Source of the DNA: Clostridium transplantifaecale
GTDB lineage: Bacteria; Bacillota; Clostridia; Lachnospirales; Lachnospiraceae
Assembly: GCF_900626075.1 (NCBI RefSeq)
Contig: NZ_UYZY01000002.1
Span: 806,001-870,000 of the forward strand
Length of the DNA: 64,000 bases
Direction: 5' to 3'
This document shows, piece after piece, positions 1-7,850 of this stretch. The first letter of the stretch is position 1, and the number at the start of each line of letters is the position of its first letter. The position numbers and the translations under genes were made by a program. Below the pieces are notes generated by a model. It was given only the letters and a program-made list of their open reading frames with translations, did not search any database and was not told the origin of the DNA.

Positions 1-554
1 GAATCTATAAATATATTGACAAACGCGTTAATACGCGCATCAGCGGAACATGCACCGACTACCTTGTATTTTTCGGCGTTGCCGGAATCAAGATACCGAT
101 TATTGTGAAATATGCGGGACCGCTTCTGGTACTGATGCTGTTAGGTATCTTTATTGTATGGTTTATTCTGCGTATTTTAGGGCCGGCCATGAACCGCGAC
201 AGCTGGTTTGAACGCTCCATCTTTGTGTACGGATATGCAACCGGCGTGTTTGCAATCGGTTTCCTTCTTCTGCGCATTGTGGACCCGGAAAATGAATCCA
301 AGACGCTGAATGATACGGCATTTACCACACCGTTTCTCACTCCGGTGGAAACCTTTGTATGGGCGGCAGGCCCCGCAATGCTGATGGGCGGCCAGCACTG
401 GCTGTTTATAGGAATCTTTGCCGCCATGTTCTTCGGCCTTATCATCGCGGCAATGGTAATGAAGTGGTGGTATATAAAAATTCCATTATCCGAGAGAAAG
501 GCAATTGTGAATTACAGCGCTGACGAGCGGGATCAGGAAAGCGCGGAGGCTTAG
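1..554 (+). CDS. gltS: Sodium/glutamate symporter family protein, C-terminal part
   Basis: The reading frame is already open at base 3 and runs to a TAG at 552-554, so this is the 3' end of a gene that begins outside the window. The visible ~183 residues contain three or four hydrophobic segments and match, from memory, the C-terminal half of ESS-family sodium/glutamate symporters: a WFERSIFVYGYATGVFAIG stretch followed by LLRIVDPENESKTL, a signature of the longer clostridial members. The family imports glutamate with sodium at the inner membrane. Glutamate uptake would suit an organism that also makes glutamate from histidine (hut genes at 39581-51164), but no operon link is visible. The last residues (about 505-551) are charged and cytoplasmic. 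Family is fairly sure; substrate is inferred. Confidence 0.75.
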   Translation, partial: IYKYIDKRVNTRISGTCTDYLVFFGVAGIKIPIIVKYAGPLLVLMLLGIFIVWFILRILGPAMNRDSWFERSIFVYGYATGVFAIGFLLLRIVDPENESKTLNDTAFTTPFLTPVETFVWAAGPAMLMGGQHWLFIGIFAAMFFGLIIAAMVMKWWYIKIPLSERKAIVNYSADERDQESAEA

Positions 555-565
555 CAGGGTGTGCT

Positions 566-599
566 GCCGGATGCAGGGGGATTATTACCCGCATCCGGC
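566..599 (+). other. Strong hairpin after the symporter gene
   Basis: GCCGGATGC at 566-574 pairs perfectly with GCATCCGGC at 591-599, with extra G/C pairs inside. No T-run follows, so it is not a standard intrinsic terminator. It may protect the 3' end of the symporter mRNA or act as a REP-like element. Confidence 0.5.
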
Positions 600-653
600 G
601 GCATCTGTCATGGGAAAATAAAGGAACAGTTTTAAGTTACAGGAGGAACAGAC

Positions 654-968
654 ATGAGAATTGAAACGCATCCGATCATTGGAAAAATAGAGAAAGGCCG
701 GATGGTAGAATTTGAATTTGACGGCAAAAAAATAAACGGTTATGAGGGTGAGCCTATTGCAATGGCGCTTAAGGCCGCGGGAATCCAAATTCACAGATAT
801 ACGTCAAAAAAGCATAAACCGCGCGGAATCTTCTGTGCTATCGGAAGATGTACGGACTGTGTCATGATCGTGGACGGAAAACCGAATACCCGTACGTGTG
901 TGACTCCACTGGAAGAAGGAATGAAAGTACAGACACAGTACGGCGTCTCAGCGAAACCGGAGGAGTAA
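654..968 (+). CDS. 2Fe-2S ferredoxin-like small subunit of an amine/D-amino-acid-type dehydrogenase
   Basis: A 104-residue protein with a ferredoxin-like fold signature. Cysteines in FCAIGRCTDC (about residues 61-70) and a fourth in RTCV (about residue 82) would hold one 2Fe-2S cluster. Small subunits of this size accompany HcnB/OoxA-type FAD subunits in hydrogen cyanide synthase, opine oxidase and D-hydroxyproline dehydrogenase complexes, where they relay electrons from the FAD subunits. The start follows an AGGAGG at about 640 with good spacing. It is the first gene of a tight five-gene run (654-5199) with only five bases before the next start. The role as a subunit is well supported by the neighbours; the substrate of the complex is not visible. 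Confidence 0.8.
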   Translation: MRIETHPIIGKIEKGRMVEFEFDGKKINGYEGEPIAMALKAAGIQIHRYTSKKHKPRGIFCAIGRCTDCVMIVDGKPNTRTCVTPLEEGMKVQTQYGVSAKPEE

Positions 969-973
969 AAATT

Positions 974-2563
974 ATGAAGAGATATGAATTAATTGTAATT
1001 GGAGCCGGTCCTGCCGGACTCTCCGCCGCGATCGAGGCGGCTAAACAGAACATGCAGGTGGTCGTGTTTGACGAGAATGCCCGTCCCGGCGGCCAGCTTT
1101 TTAAACAGATCCACAAGTTTTTCGGCTCGAAAGAGCACAAGGCAAAAACGAGGGGCTTTGTAATTGGGGAGGAATTGCTTGCACAGGCGGAGGAAGCGGG
1201 GGTGGAAGTGGTTTTAAACGCCACTGTAATCGGCCTTTACAGGGAAAAAGAAGTCTGTGTCATGCGTGACGGACAGATTGTTCATTATAAAGGAGACAAC
1301 ATTATTGTAGCGGCGGGAGCGGCGGAGAACATGGTTACATTCCGCGGCTGGACGCTGCCGGGAGTCATCGGGGCCGGGGCTGCCCAGACGATGATGAACC
1401 TTCACGGCGTCAAACCGGGAGAACGGATTCTGATGGTTGGTTCCGGCAACGTGGGTCTGGTCGTCAGCTTCCAGCTTCTTCAGGCGGGATGCAGGGTAGT
1501 GGGAATCATCGATGCGGCAAAGAGAATCGGCGGATATGGTGTCCATGCGGCAAAACTGGCCAGAACCGGCGTGCCATTTTATCTTTCCCACACGATCGTT
1601 GAGGCACAGGGGGATGACCATGTGACGGGAGCCGTGATAGCGGAAGTGGATGACAAGTGGCAGACGGTGCCGGGAACGGAGAAACACCTGGAAGTGGATA
1701 CAATCTGTATAGCCGTGGGCCTGTCCCCGATGTCCCAGCTCGTCCGCATGGTGGGCTGTGAGACGGTGGATGATCCCGGAAGCGGAGGAATTGTACCGGT
1801 ATGTAACGAGTACGGTGAAACCTCAATTCCCGGTATCTTTGCGGCCGGTGATGTGGCGGGAATTGAGGAGGCCAGCTCTGCGATGATACAGGGAAGAATA
1901 GCGGGGCTTGCGGCGGCCGAGAGAAGCGGCTACATGGACAAAGACAGGATGAGCAGAAAATTCGAGGAGGCCAACGGCTCCCTTTACCAGCTCCGCCAGG
2001 GGATGTTCAGCCATGCCAATAAGGGACGGACAGATCTTACAGAGACGGATGAGGGGTATCCGCTTTCTTCATGCCTGTTGTCGAAGGGATACGTAGATGA
2101 TTCTGAAATAACGGAATTTCCCGGCGCGTCCTATAAAACCTCCGGGATTCATCCGGTTATTGAATGCACGCAGAATATTCCCTGCAATCCGTGCCAGGAT
2201 GCCTGCAGGATTGGGTGTATCAAGGTGGGAGAGACCATTACATCGCTGCCGGAGGTGAAGAAGGATGTCAAATGCGTGGGATGCGGAATGTGTGTCGCCA
2301 ACTGTTCCGGCCAGGCAATTTTCCTGGTTGACGAAGATTATGACGATGTTCATGCCAGTATCACAATTCCTTATGAATTTTTACCGCTTCCGGAGAAGGG
2401 CGCGGTGGGAACAGCTCTTGGAAGGAGTGGGAATAAGCTGTGCCCGGCTGTGGTGTCGGAGGTCAGGGCCGTAAAGGTGATGGATCATACGAATCTGGTT
2501 ACGATGCTGGTTCCAAAGGAATTTGCAGGCACGGCCAGGTTTATCGAATTTGAGGAGGTGTAG
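974..2563 (+). CDS. FAD/NAD(P)-dependent oxidoreductase with ferredoxin-type iron-sulfur domain (HcnB/OoxA-like)
   Basis: 529 residues. A longer open frame from 848 overlaps the upstream gene, so I start at ATG 974 (MKRYELIVIGAGPAG). An FAD dinucleotide-binding GAGPAG sits at about residues 9-14 and a second NAD(P)-binding GSGNVG at about 157. The last part of the FAD domain has GIFAAGDVAG. Unlike classic HcnB/OoxA proteins, which end in a BFD-like 2Fe-2S domain, this one carries two 4Fe-4S motifs: CNPCQDACRIGC (about 402-413) and CVGCGMCVANC (about 434-444). The BFD-like domain is instead a separate gene just downstream. It probably moves electrons between a substrate-oxidising DAO subunit (2902-4026) and a carrier. 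The extra clusters suggest ferredoxin as a partner. Substrate unknown. Confidence 0.85.
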   Translation: MKRYELIVIGAGPAGLSAAIEAAKQNMQVVVFDENARPGGQLFKQIHKFFGSKEHKAKTRGFVIGEELLAQAEEAGVEVVLNATVIGLYREKEVCVMRDGQIVHYKGDNIIVAAGAAENMVTFRGWTLPGVIGAGAAQTMMNLHGVKPGERILMVGSGNVGLVVSFQLLQAGCRVVGIIDAAKRIGGYGVHAAKLARTGVPFYLSHTIVEAQGDDHVTGAVIAEVDDKWQTVPGTEKHLEVDTICIAVGLSPMSQLVRMVGCETVDDPGSGGIVPVCNEYGETSIPGIFAAGDVAGIEEASSAMIQGRIAGLAAAERSGYMDKDRMSRKFEEANGSLYQLRQGMFSHANKGRTDLTETDEGYPLSSCLLSKGYVDDSEITEFPGASYKTSGIHPVIECTQNIPCNPCQDACRIGCIKVGETITSLPEVKKDVKCVGCGMCVANCSGQAIFLVDEDYDDVHASITIPYEFLPLPEKGAVGTALGRSGNKLCPAVVSEVRAVKVMDHTNLVTMLVPKEFAGTARFIEFEEV

Positions 2564-2567
2564 CAGG

Positions 2568-2912
2568 ATGGAAACTATCATGGATCGTTCAATCGATTTA
2601 GGGGAATTGATTCCACAGCCGGATGACGATGTCATTGTCTGCCGGTGTGAGGAAGTGACAAAAGGTGAAATCCGGCAGGCGGTTCACGACGGCATGCGCA
2701 CATTGAATGAGGTTAGACGGTATCTGCGGACCGGAATGGGACTTTGCCAGGGGCAGACCTGCGGAAAACTGGTGCAGTCCATTGTAGCGCGGGAACTCGG
2801 GATAAGACCGAGGGATCTGGAAATGAATACGGCTAGGAGTCCGGTGAGGCCGACTGAAATGGGCGTATACGGAAACGAGGTAATTGAACAGGAGGCGGAG
2901 TATGAAGCATAA
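2568..2912 (+). CDS. BFD-like 2Fe-2S binding protein
   Basis: 114 residues starting at ATG 2568, four bases after the previous stop and with GAGGAGG just upstream. The core is a BFD-type 2Fe-2S motif: IVCRCEEV near residue 24 and GMGLCQGQTCGK near residue 60, giving the C-x-C ... C-x4-C pattern of the family. In HcnB/OoxA-type enzymes this module is fused to the FAD subunit; here it stands alone, followed by a ~35-residue acidic tail. It overlaps the next gene by 11 bases, a sign of translational coupling and of one complex. Family assignment is firm; its exact electron partner is inferred. Confidence 0.85.
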   Translation: METIMDRSIDLGELIPQPDDDVIVCRCEEVTKGEIRQAVHDGMRTLNEVRRYLRTGMGLCQGQTCGKLVQSIVARELGIRPRDLEMNTARSPVRPTEMGVYGNEVIEQEAEYEA

Positions 2913-4026
2913 TGCACAAGTGGTAATAGTCGGAAGCGGCCTGGTGGGCTGTTCCGCGGCCTATTATCTCTGTAAACAGGGCATCAAACCCATTGTTCTT
3001 GAGAAAAAAGAAATCGGACACGGAGGCTCCAGCCGCAATGCCGGAGGCGTCCGCCAGTCGGCCAGAGATCCCAGGGAACTTCCGATGGCAATGTACGCCG
3101 TACAGCATATCTGGCCCGGCCTTTCCGAGGAATTGGGGATTGATATCGAATATAAGCAGAAAGGGAACCTGCGGCTTGCCAAGACGAAGGAGCACATGGC
3201 CACATTGGAAAAAACAGCTGTAAAGTGCCGGGCGCTGGGACTTGAGATGACTATGCTGTCAGGGGAGGAAACGAGAAAAATTAATCCCTTCATGTCCGAT
3301 GAGGTGATTGGATCCAGCTGGTGCCCGTCGGATGGACATGCAAATCCGCTCCTGACTACACTTGGATATTATAAAAAGGCCAGGGAGATGGGGGCCAGGT
3401 TTATTACCGGGGAAGAAGTTGTTTCTCTTAAAAAGGAAAGAGGGAAAATATCCGGCGTAGTTACAAAAAGCAATGAATATGGGGCGGAGCAGGTGATTGT
3501 TGCAAGCGGGTTTGAGAGCAGGGAGATTCTTAATTCGGTAGGAATCGATATCCCAATGCGCAAAAAGCTTTTGGAAAGTCTTGTGACGGAGGAGATGCCT
3601 TACATGTTTGACGAAATGCTGGGCGTGGCTACTTCGGATTTCTACGGCCATCAGACGAAGCATGGTTCCTTTGTCTTTGGCGGCGGTGCAGGTTTCGGCA
3701 ACTACTTTGATTTTCAGAAGGAGACAATGGCTACCAGCATGACCCCGCCTGTAATCTGCCGCGGCGTCCTGCGTTATTTTCCCATGCTGAAGGAATTGAA
3801 AGTGGTGCGCGTTTGGGCCGGATGGAAGGATGAGAGCTCCGACGGCATTCCGGTGATCGGTCCGATTGAGGAAGTGCCGGGACTTTATACGGCCTGCGGC
3901 TTTTCGGGACACGGTTTCGGCATTGCCCCGGCAGCGGGAATGGAACTTGCGAACCTAATTGCCGGCGGAAAAAGCGCTCTTGATTTGAGTGAACTCAGAT
4001 ATAACCGTTTTCTGCCGGCCAAATAG
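2902..4026 (+). CDS. FAD-dependent oxidoreductase, DAO family (catalytic subunit)
   Basis: 374 residues from ATG 2902, with GGAGGCGGAG before it. The N-terminus has the FAD-binding VVIVGSGLVGCSAAYYL (residues 6-22) and GHGGSSRNAGGVRQS, typical of the DAO group (glycine, sarcosine, D-amino-acid and D-hydroxyproline oxidases/dehydrogenases). The C-terminus has DGIPVIGP and the family's TACGFSGHGFG. Together with the three preceding iron-sulfur and FAD subunits it should be the subunit that oxidises the substrate, probably a secondary amine, D-amino acid or opine. Genes of this set that pass electrons to a chain or carrier are dehydrogenases rather than oxygen-using oxidases, which suits an anaerobe. 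The exact substrate cannot be read from sequence. Confidence 0.8.
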   Translation: MKHNAQVVIVGSGLVGCSAAYYLCKQGIKPIVLEKKEIGHGGSSRNAGGVRQSARDPRELPMAMYAVQHIWPGLSEELGIDIEYKQKGNLRLAKTKEHMATLEKTAVKCRALGLEMTMLSGEETRKINPFMSDEVIGSSWCPSDGHANPLLTTLGYYKKAREMGARFITGEEVVSLKKERGKISGVVTKSNEYGAEQVIVASGFESREILNSVGIDIPMRKKLLESLVTEEMPYMFDEMLGVATSDFYGHQTKHGSFVFGGGAGFGNYFDFQKETMATSMTPPVICRGVLRYFPMLKELKVVRVWAGWKDESSDGIPVIGPIEEVPGLYTACGFSGHGFGIAPAAGMELANLIAGGKSALDLSELRYNRFLPAK

Positions 4027-4041
4027 AACGGAGGGAACACG

Positions 4042-5199
4042 ATGAAAGAATTTACATTTAACCTGCCTGTCAAAATCTTTTTTGGGGAGGGGATCAGCGG
4101 GGACTTATCAGACCTGGCACGCCGTTACGGGGCAACCAGGGTTATTCTGGTAACGGACCGGGTAATTGGAAAGACAAAGGGATTTGCCGCAATTGAGGCA
4201 GGCCTGAAAGAAAAGGCAATACAGACCGTGGTTTACGATGAAACGGAGCCGGAACCGCCGGTGGACGCGGTGGACAGGGCGGCTGCCGTCATGAGGGAAA
4301 GCGGCTGCCAAATGGCCGTTGCAGTGGGCGGAGGCAGCGCCATAGACAGCGCCAAGGCAATGTGTATGCTGTGCACGAATGAAGGTTCCGTAAAAGAGTA
4401 TCTGTTTGGTGGTACCCGCACAGTGGAAAAACGTCCCCTTCCACTGGTCTGCGTTCCTACAACGGCGGGGAGCGGCAGCGAAGTGACGGCATCCAGCGTA
4501 ATTTCTGATCCGGAGAGGGGAATTAAGCTGTCTATTACCCACGAATGGCTGATTCCGCTGGCCGCGGTAATCGATCCCATGATGCATAAGGATATGCCTC
4601 CTGTTATAACGGCGTCTACGGGTATGGATGCGTTGACGCATGCCATAGAGGCGTATGTTTCCAGGAATGCGGAGCCTTTGTCGGATGCGCTGGCTCTTGC
4701 CGCCATCCGTCTGATAGCCGAAAATATCAGAACCGCAACATACCGGCCGGACTGTATGGAGGCCAGGTCGGGTATGGCCCTTGCAAGCGTGATGGCCGCT
4801 GCGTCCTTTGTGAACGCCGGGCTGGGTGCGGTCCACGGAATTTCCCAGGCTATGGGCGGAGTCGCCCACGTCTCCCACGGTATCGGCAATGCTCTGCTCC
4901 TGCCGTTTGTCTGCGAGGCGAACCTGCCGGGCAATATGGAACGGTATGCACAGATTGCCGCGCTTCTTGGGGAGAGAACGGAGGGATTGACAGTGCATCA
5001 GGCGGCAGGATGCTGCGTGGAGGCAATTCACCGTATGATCAGGGAGCTGAGACTGCCTGCAACGCTGCACGAAGTAAAGGTGACGAGGGAAATGTTTCCG
5101 GAGATTGTGAAGGGAGGCATGGAATACCGGCTGATGCCGTTGAATCCGGTGCCTTTAAAGGAAGAGGATATATATGCGATTCTTGAGAAGGCTTTTTAG
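4042..5199 (+). CDS. Iron-containing alcohol dehydrogenase
   Basis: 385 residues, group III iron-dependent alcohol dehydrogenase. Visible signatures: AVGGGSAIDSAKAM (NAD binding, about residues 94-107), VPTTAGSGSEVTASSVI (about 138-154), and metal-ligand histidines in DALTHAIEAYVS, VHGISQAMGG and SHGIGNALL. The protein interconverts an alcohol and an aldehyde or ketone with NAD(P)H. Its place as last gene of the dehydrogenase operon, 15 bases after the previous stop with GGAGGG before ATG 4042, suggests that it handles an aldehyde released by the upstream complex or balances redox. Closest named groups are 1,3-propanediol, butanol and lactaldehyde dehydrogenases; I cannot choose among them. 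Confidence 0.88.
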   Translation: MKEFTFNLPVKIFFGEGISGDLSDLARRYGATRVILVTDRVIGKTKGFAAIEAGLKEKAIQTVVYDETEPEPPVDAVDRAAAVMRESGCQMAVAVGGGSAIDSAKAMCMLCTNEGSVKEYLFGGTRTVEKRPLPLVCVPTTAGSGSEVTASSVISDPERGIKLSITHEWLIPLAAVIDPMMHKDMPPVITASTGMDALTHAIEAYVSRNAEPLSDALALAAIRLIAENIRTATYRPDCMEARSGMALASVMAAASFVNAGLGAVHGISQAMGGVAHVSHGIGNALLLPFVCEANLPGNMERYAQIAALLGERTEGLTVHQAAGCCVEAIHRMIRELRLPATLHEVKVTREMFPEIVKGGMEYRLMPLNPVPLKEEDIYAILEKAF

Positions 5200-5263
5200 G
5201 GTTTAATTGAGATGTGAGGACGCCTCTGTAAGACGGCGGACGGGGGAGTGGGAGGGTGTATAT

Positions 5264-5468
5264 GAGTCTTCAGTCCCGGTTTGAAGAGTGTGGCGAGGGG
5301 GAATCCGGAGAAAAAAATTCCTGCGGGGACACGCTCTCGCTTGTGAAGCGCGCAGCGGATGCTAAGACGCCAAAAAACGACGTCTAAGCACCGGCGGGCT
5401 TCAAGGTCACCCTTCGGAACGTTTTTCTCCTTCTTCCCCGGGCAGGTTGTCGACGGGACTGAAGACTC
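5264..5468 (+). repeat. Palindromic element unit 1 (left arm, copy I)
   Basis: Begins GAGTCTTCAGTCCCG and ends CGGGACTGAAGACTC, a perfect 15-bp terminal inverted repeat. Inside, the GGGGAATCC...GGAGAAAAA...TTCC run on the left is mirrored on the right as GGAACGTTTTTCTCC...TTCCCC, so the unit can fold into one long hairpin about 100 bp tall. Confidence 0.85.
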
Positions 5469-5824
5469 AGGGAAGGTGATTGCCCCGTCCGCCGGCTTCA
5501 GGGGCTGATTGTCTCTTTCGTCAAGTGCGGAGGGAGGTATTGTCGCGGCCACTATGGAGTCGTGAATCTTTTACCTTATGAAGGTATTTCTGGCTGGATT
5601 CAGCGAAAGATCCAAAGCTAAATTTAAGGATTAATCATAAAATTCGCTGGTTATTCAAGGATAGGTCAGACGCTAAAGCTCAGATTCATCAACTTAATAT
5701 CATACAGGAGGCATTCTCCTGAAATTCAAGGAAACGTAGTGGCAGCGACAGTACCTTTCCCCTTGAAGGAATAAGAACAGATCAGCGGCCGCAGGCCGGG
5801 GTACGGGATGGCGAAAACCTTCGC

Positions 5825-6029
5825 GTCTTCAGTCCCGGGCCATAACCTTCCTGTGGGGAAGAAGGGAGAAAAAGATTCCGCAGGGAACCTGAAGTTCATC
5901 GGCACTTACCGAGGTATTTCACGAGGTTAGTACCGTTATGTACTTCGAAGAGCGCGAGCGTTTCCCGTAGGAACTTTTTCTGCCCGGATTCCCCACCCGC
6001 GACAACCCACAGCCCGGGACTGAAGACTC
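5825..6029 (-). repeat. Palindromic element unit 2 (right arm, copy I)
   Basis: Same family as 5264-5468 but in opposite orientation. GTCTTCAGTCCCG at 5825-5837 pairs with CGGGACTGAAGAC at 6015-6027. The interior has GGGGAAGAAGGGAGAAAAAG and a mirrored CTTTTTCTGCCCGGATTCCCC, with a central TTACCGAGG...GAGGTTAG region. Confidence 0.85.
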
Positions 6030-6101
6030 ATAACCCTCCCTCTCACCATCCCGCCCCCCGGCCGTCCCGGCGGCGTTCTCTTTCCTCAATTATCCCCCTT
6101 T

Positions 6102-6755
6102 TTATAATCCTGCCATCTTCTCCATCGTCTTTTTCAAGAAGTGATTAAACAACGCAATAAACCGCCCCACCCCGACCATAGCCAGCAGGGTACCGATCCC
6201 AATTGCCGCAATCTCTCCGGCGGCCAGATAGCCGAGCAGGGAGGACAGAATGACACAGGCTCCGTCGAGCACGTTCTTGCCGAAACCGACGCCGCGGTGC
6301 AGGGCATAACCGGTTGCCTGGGCCATTCCGTCGCCCGGGTTGGGAACCAGCTTCATATTGACGGTCATAACGACACCCAGGGCGGTGATGATAATGGCCG
6401 CCAGAAGCAGAATGAGATTCTGCCACAGGGTGGGGTAAGTGATGTTCAGGATATCACTGAACAGATTCAGAAGCATGCTGAACAGGAAACTGACCGGAAT
6501 CTGCAGTAAATCCAGCCATGTTCTGGTGCTGCCCTTAAGTAAAAACTGAAGACCCACAAAAACGGAGTAAACTGCAAAGGTCATCATTCCGAAATTCAGG
6601 TTCCATATGCAGGAAATGGTAAATGGGATGGAGATAATCGGGGATACTCCCAGACCGGTTTTGGTATTCAGCGTGATGCCGGCGGCCAATATTACCATTC
6701 CTATGACGTAGATAAGGATACGGAAACACCACGCATGTTTCTGATTTGTGTTCAT
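6102..6755 (-). CDS. YczE/YitT-like integral membrane protein
   Basis: 217 residues from the ATG at 6755 (MNTNQKHAW). A longer frame starts at 6818, but neither start has a strong ribosome site; I prefer the shorter one because its N-terminus leads straight into the first membrane segment. Five or six hydrophobic segments are visible, with GITLNTKTGLGVSPIISIPF after the first and a LVPNPGDGMAQATG loop later, both typical of the YczE group of small Firmicute membrane proteins, some of which sit next to GntR or MocR regulators. Function is unknown; a transport or export role has been proposed for relatives. It faces the divergent gntR gene and converges on the inverted repeat at 5203-6078. Confidence 0.75.
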   Translation of the reverse strand: MNTNQKHAWCFRILIYVIGMVILAAGITLNTKTGLGVSPIISIPFTISCIWNLNFGMMTFAVYSVFVGLQFLLKGSTRTWLDLLQIPVSFLFSMLLNLFSDILNITYPTLWQNLILLLAAIIITALGVVMTVNMKLVPNPGDGMAQATGYALHRGVGFGKNVLDGACVILSSLLGYLAAGEIAAIGIGTLLAMVGVGRFIALFNHFLKKTMEKMAGL

Positions 6756-7019
6756 AATAGTTCGTTCTCTTTTCCTGTTATTCTTTTGTTCGCAGTACAG
6801 ACCGGGCATTTTCTTCATTAGAATTTTGTACCGGATTATGCTCTTTTCCCTTTATTCTAGTATCTTCTGCATGAATTTTCAAGAAGTTAATCTCACGGCT
6901 TTGAAAAAACGTCCTGCAATAAAAGCAGTCCATTTCACCCGCAACAAATGCTTAGTGCGATATTGCTTGTGAAATCGAATCAAATTGTTCCGGATTTCAG
7001 TCGTAAAACAAAGAAAAGC
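6756..7019. other. Divergent intergenic region, no gene seen
   Basis: AT-rich spacer between the membrane protein gene (minus strand) and gntR (plus strand). It holds an ATTTCAC...GTGAAAT inverted repeat (about 6933-6975). The short open frame at 6748-6972 lacks a ribosome site and looks spurious. Confidence 0.5.
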
Positions 7020-7048
7020 TTGACATTGTTATATCGTGTTGTTATCAT
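7020..7048 (+). promoter_or_regulatory. Sigma-A promoter of gntR
   Basis: TTGACA at 7020-7025, a 17-base spacer, and TATCAT at 7043-7048. Expected transcription start near 7055, just before the 18-bp box at 7063-7080. Confidence 0.75.
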
Positions 7049-7062
7049 TAAAACATAAAATA

Positions 7063-7080
7063 ATACAATTAAAATACAAA
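7063..7080 (+). promoter_or_regulatory. Putative GntR operator, copy 1
   Basis: ATACAATTAAAATACAAA lies directly after the predicted start of gntR transcription. It matches 17 of 18 bases of a box at 9487-9504 upstream of the hydratase operon and 14 of 18 at 9637-9654. The repeated ATACAA half-sites and the position suit autorepression by the GntR protein; this is inference. Confidence 0.5.
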
Positions 7081-7099
7081 AAAGAGCGGAGCTGAGACA

Positions 7100-7834
7100 A
7101 TGGAGATGACCAGTAAGAAAAAAGGACCTTTATATTATACCGTGAAGGAAGGAATAAAGGAACAGATCCGTAAGGGGGAGCTGAAAAAAGGGGAAGTGAT
7201 CCCGACCGAAAAAATGCTCTGTGAAGAATATCAGGCAAGCCGGGTTACCATCCGCAGAGCGATAGAAGAGCTGATAGAGGAGGATGTTCTGGAGCGGGGG
7301 TTTGGCAAGACGGCGACGGTAAAGTTTGATAAGGTGCCGAGAAAAGTGAATAATCTCACCAGCCTTCAGGAGGAGATGGAAAAGATTGGGGTAAAATGCA
7401 CCTCTTTTATTCTGAATTCCGAGATAATGGAGGCCCCGCCGGAGGTGGCGGAGGAGATGAAGCTGCCAGAAGGCGAAAAAGTAATGAAGATTGAGCGGCT
7501 TAGATATGCCAATGAAAAGCCGCTCTGCTATCAGGTACTTTACCTCTCGGAGCGCCTGTGCGGAGCGCTGGAACCGGCCAAGCTTGTTTCCCAGTCACTG
7601 TACAGAATTCTTGAGCAGGAGATGGGGATACGAATTAAGCGGGCGGATCAGGTCATCCAGGCCGTGACGTCGACATACCGAATTACCGCGCTTTTAGAGC
7701 TGCCGTCACAGACGAGCATGCTGTTTGTCAAAAGAATTGCCTATACGGAAGCTGAGGAATGCCTGGAGTATTCGGAGAGCTTCTATGTGGGGGACAGATA
7801 CAATCTGACAATGTCGCTTTTCAGGGAGATATAG
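7100..7834 (+). CDS. GntR family transcriptional regulator (HutC/UTRA type)
   Basis: 244 residues. An N-terminal winged helix-turn-helix (about residues 8-75) shows the GntR core IPTEKMLCEEYQASRVTIRR. Residues about 90-240 form a UTRA ligand-binding domain, with MKIERLRYANEKPLCYQV in its middle, the usual small-molecule sensor of the HutC subfamily. Such proteins are mostly repressors released by a pathway metabolite. The gene is followed 16 bases later by an FGGY kinase, then a terminator, then the hydratase/ThDP/Tct operon. Shared 18-bp boxes suggest that it controls its own unit and that operon. Despite the subfamily name there is no sign that it controls the hut genes, which have a different promoter architecture. 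Confidence 0.88.
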   Translation: MEMTSKKKGPLYYTVKEGIKEQIRKGELKKGEVIPTEKMLCEEYQASRVTIRRAIEELIEEDVLERGFGKTATVKFDKVPRKVNNLTSLQEEMEKIGVKCTSFILNSEIMEAPPEVAEEMKLPEGEKVMKIERLRYANEKPLCYQVLYLSERLCGALEPAKLVSQSLYRILEQEMGIRIKRADQVIQAVTSTYRITALLELPSQTSMLFVKRIAYTEAEECLEYSESFYVGDRYNLTMSLFREI

Positions 7835-7850
7835 CCCGGGAGGTTTGAAG

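Larger units (their letters stand above)
5203..6078. repeat. Composite inverted repeat, copy I (two palindromic units head to head)
   Basis: The whole 900-base gap between two convergent genes is one large imperfect inverted repeat. The left arm is about 5203-5555, the right arm about 5736-6075, and about 180 AT-richer bases lie between. For example AGGTATTGTCGCGGCCAC at 5535-5552 is mirrored by the reverse complement of 5739-5756 with two mismatches. Each arm contains one ~205-nt palindromic unit (listed separately). A second copy of the whole structure lies at 33522-34370; bases 5209-5282 and 33532-33605 are the same length and differ at only two of 74 positions. I see no convincing gene inside. 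Confidence 0.85.

Noticed and set aside
848..973. Upstream extension of the FAD oxidoreductase frame
   Set aside because: It overlaps the 2Fe-2S gene in another frame. The conserved FAD-binding N-terminus begins at ATG 974.
5196..5552. Minus-strand open frame of 118 codons in the inverted repeat, with a similar one at 33240-33713
   Set aside because: The peptide similarity follows from the repeated DNA. Neither has a ribosome site; the second runs into the dctM gene and differs in length.
7100..7834. GntR/UTRA protein as the HutC repressor of the hut genes
   Set aside because: It lies more than 30 kb from the hut genes. Its putative boxes are found at its own promoter and the 9671 operon, not at hutH or hutU.
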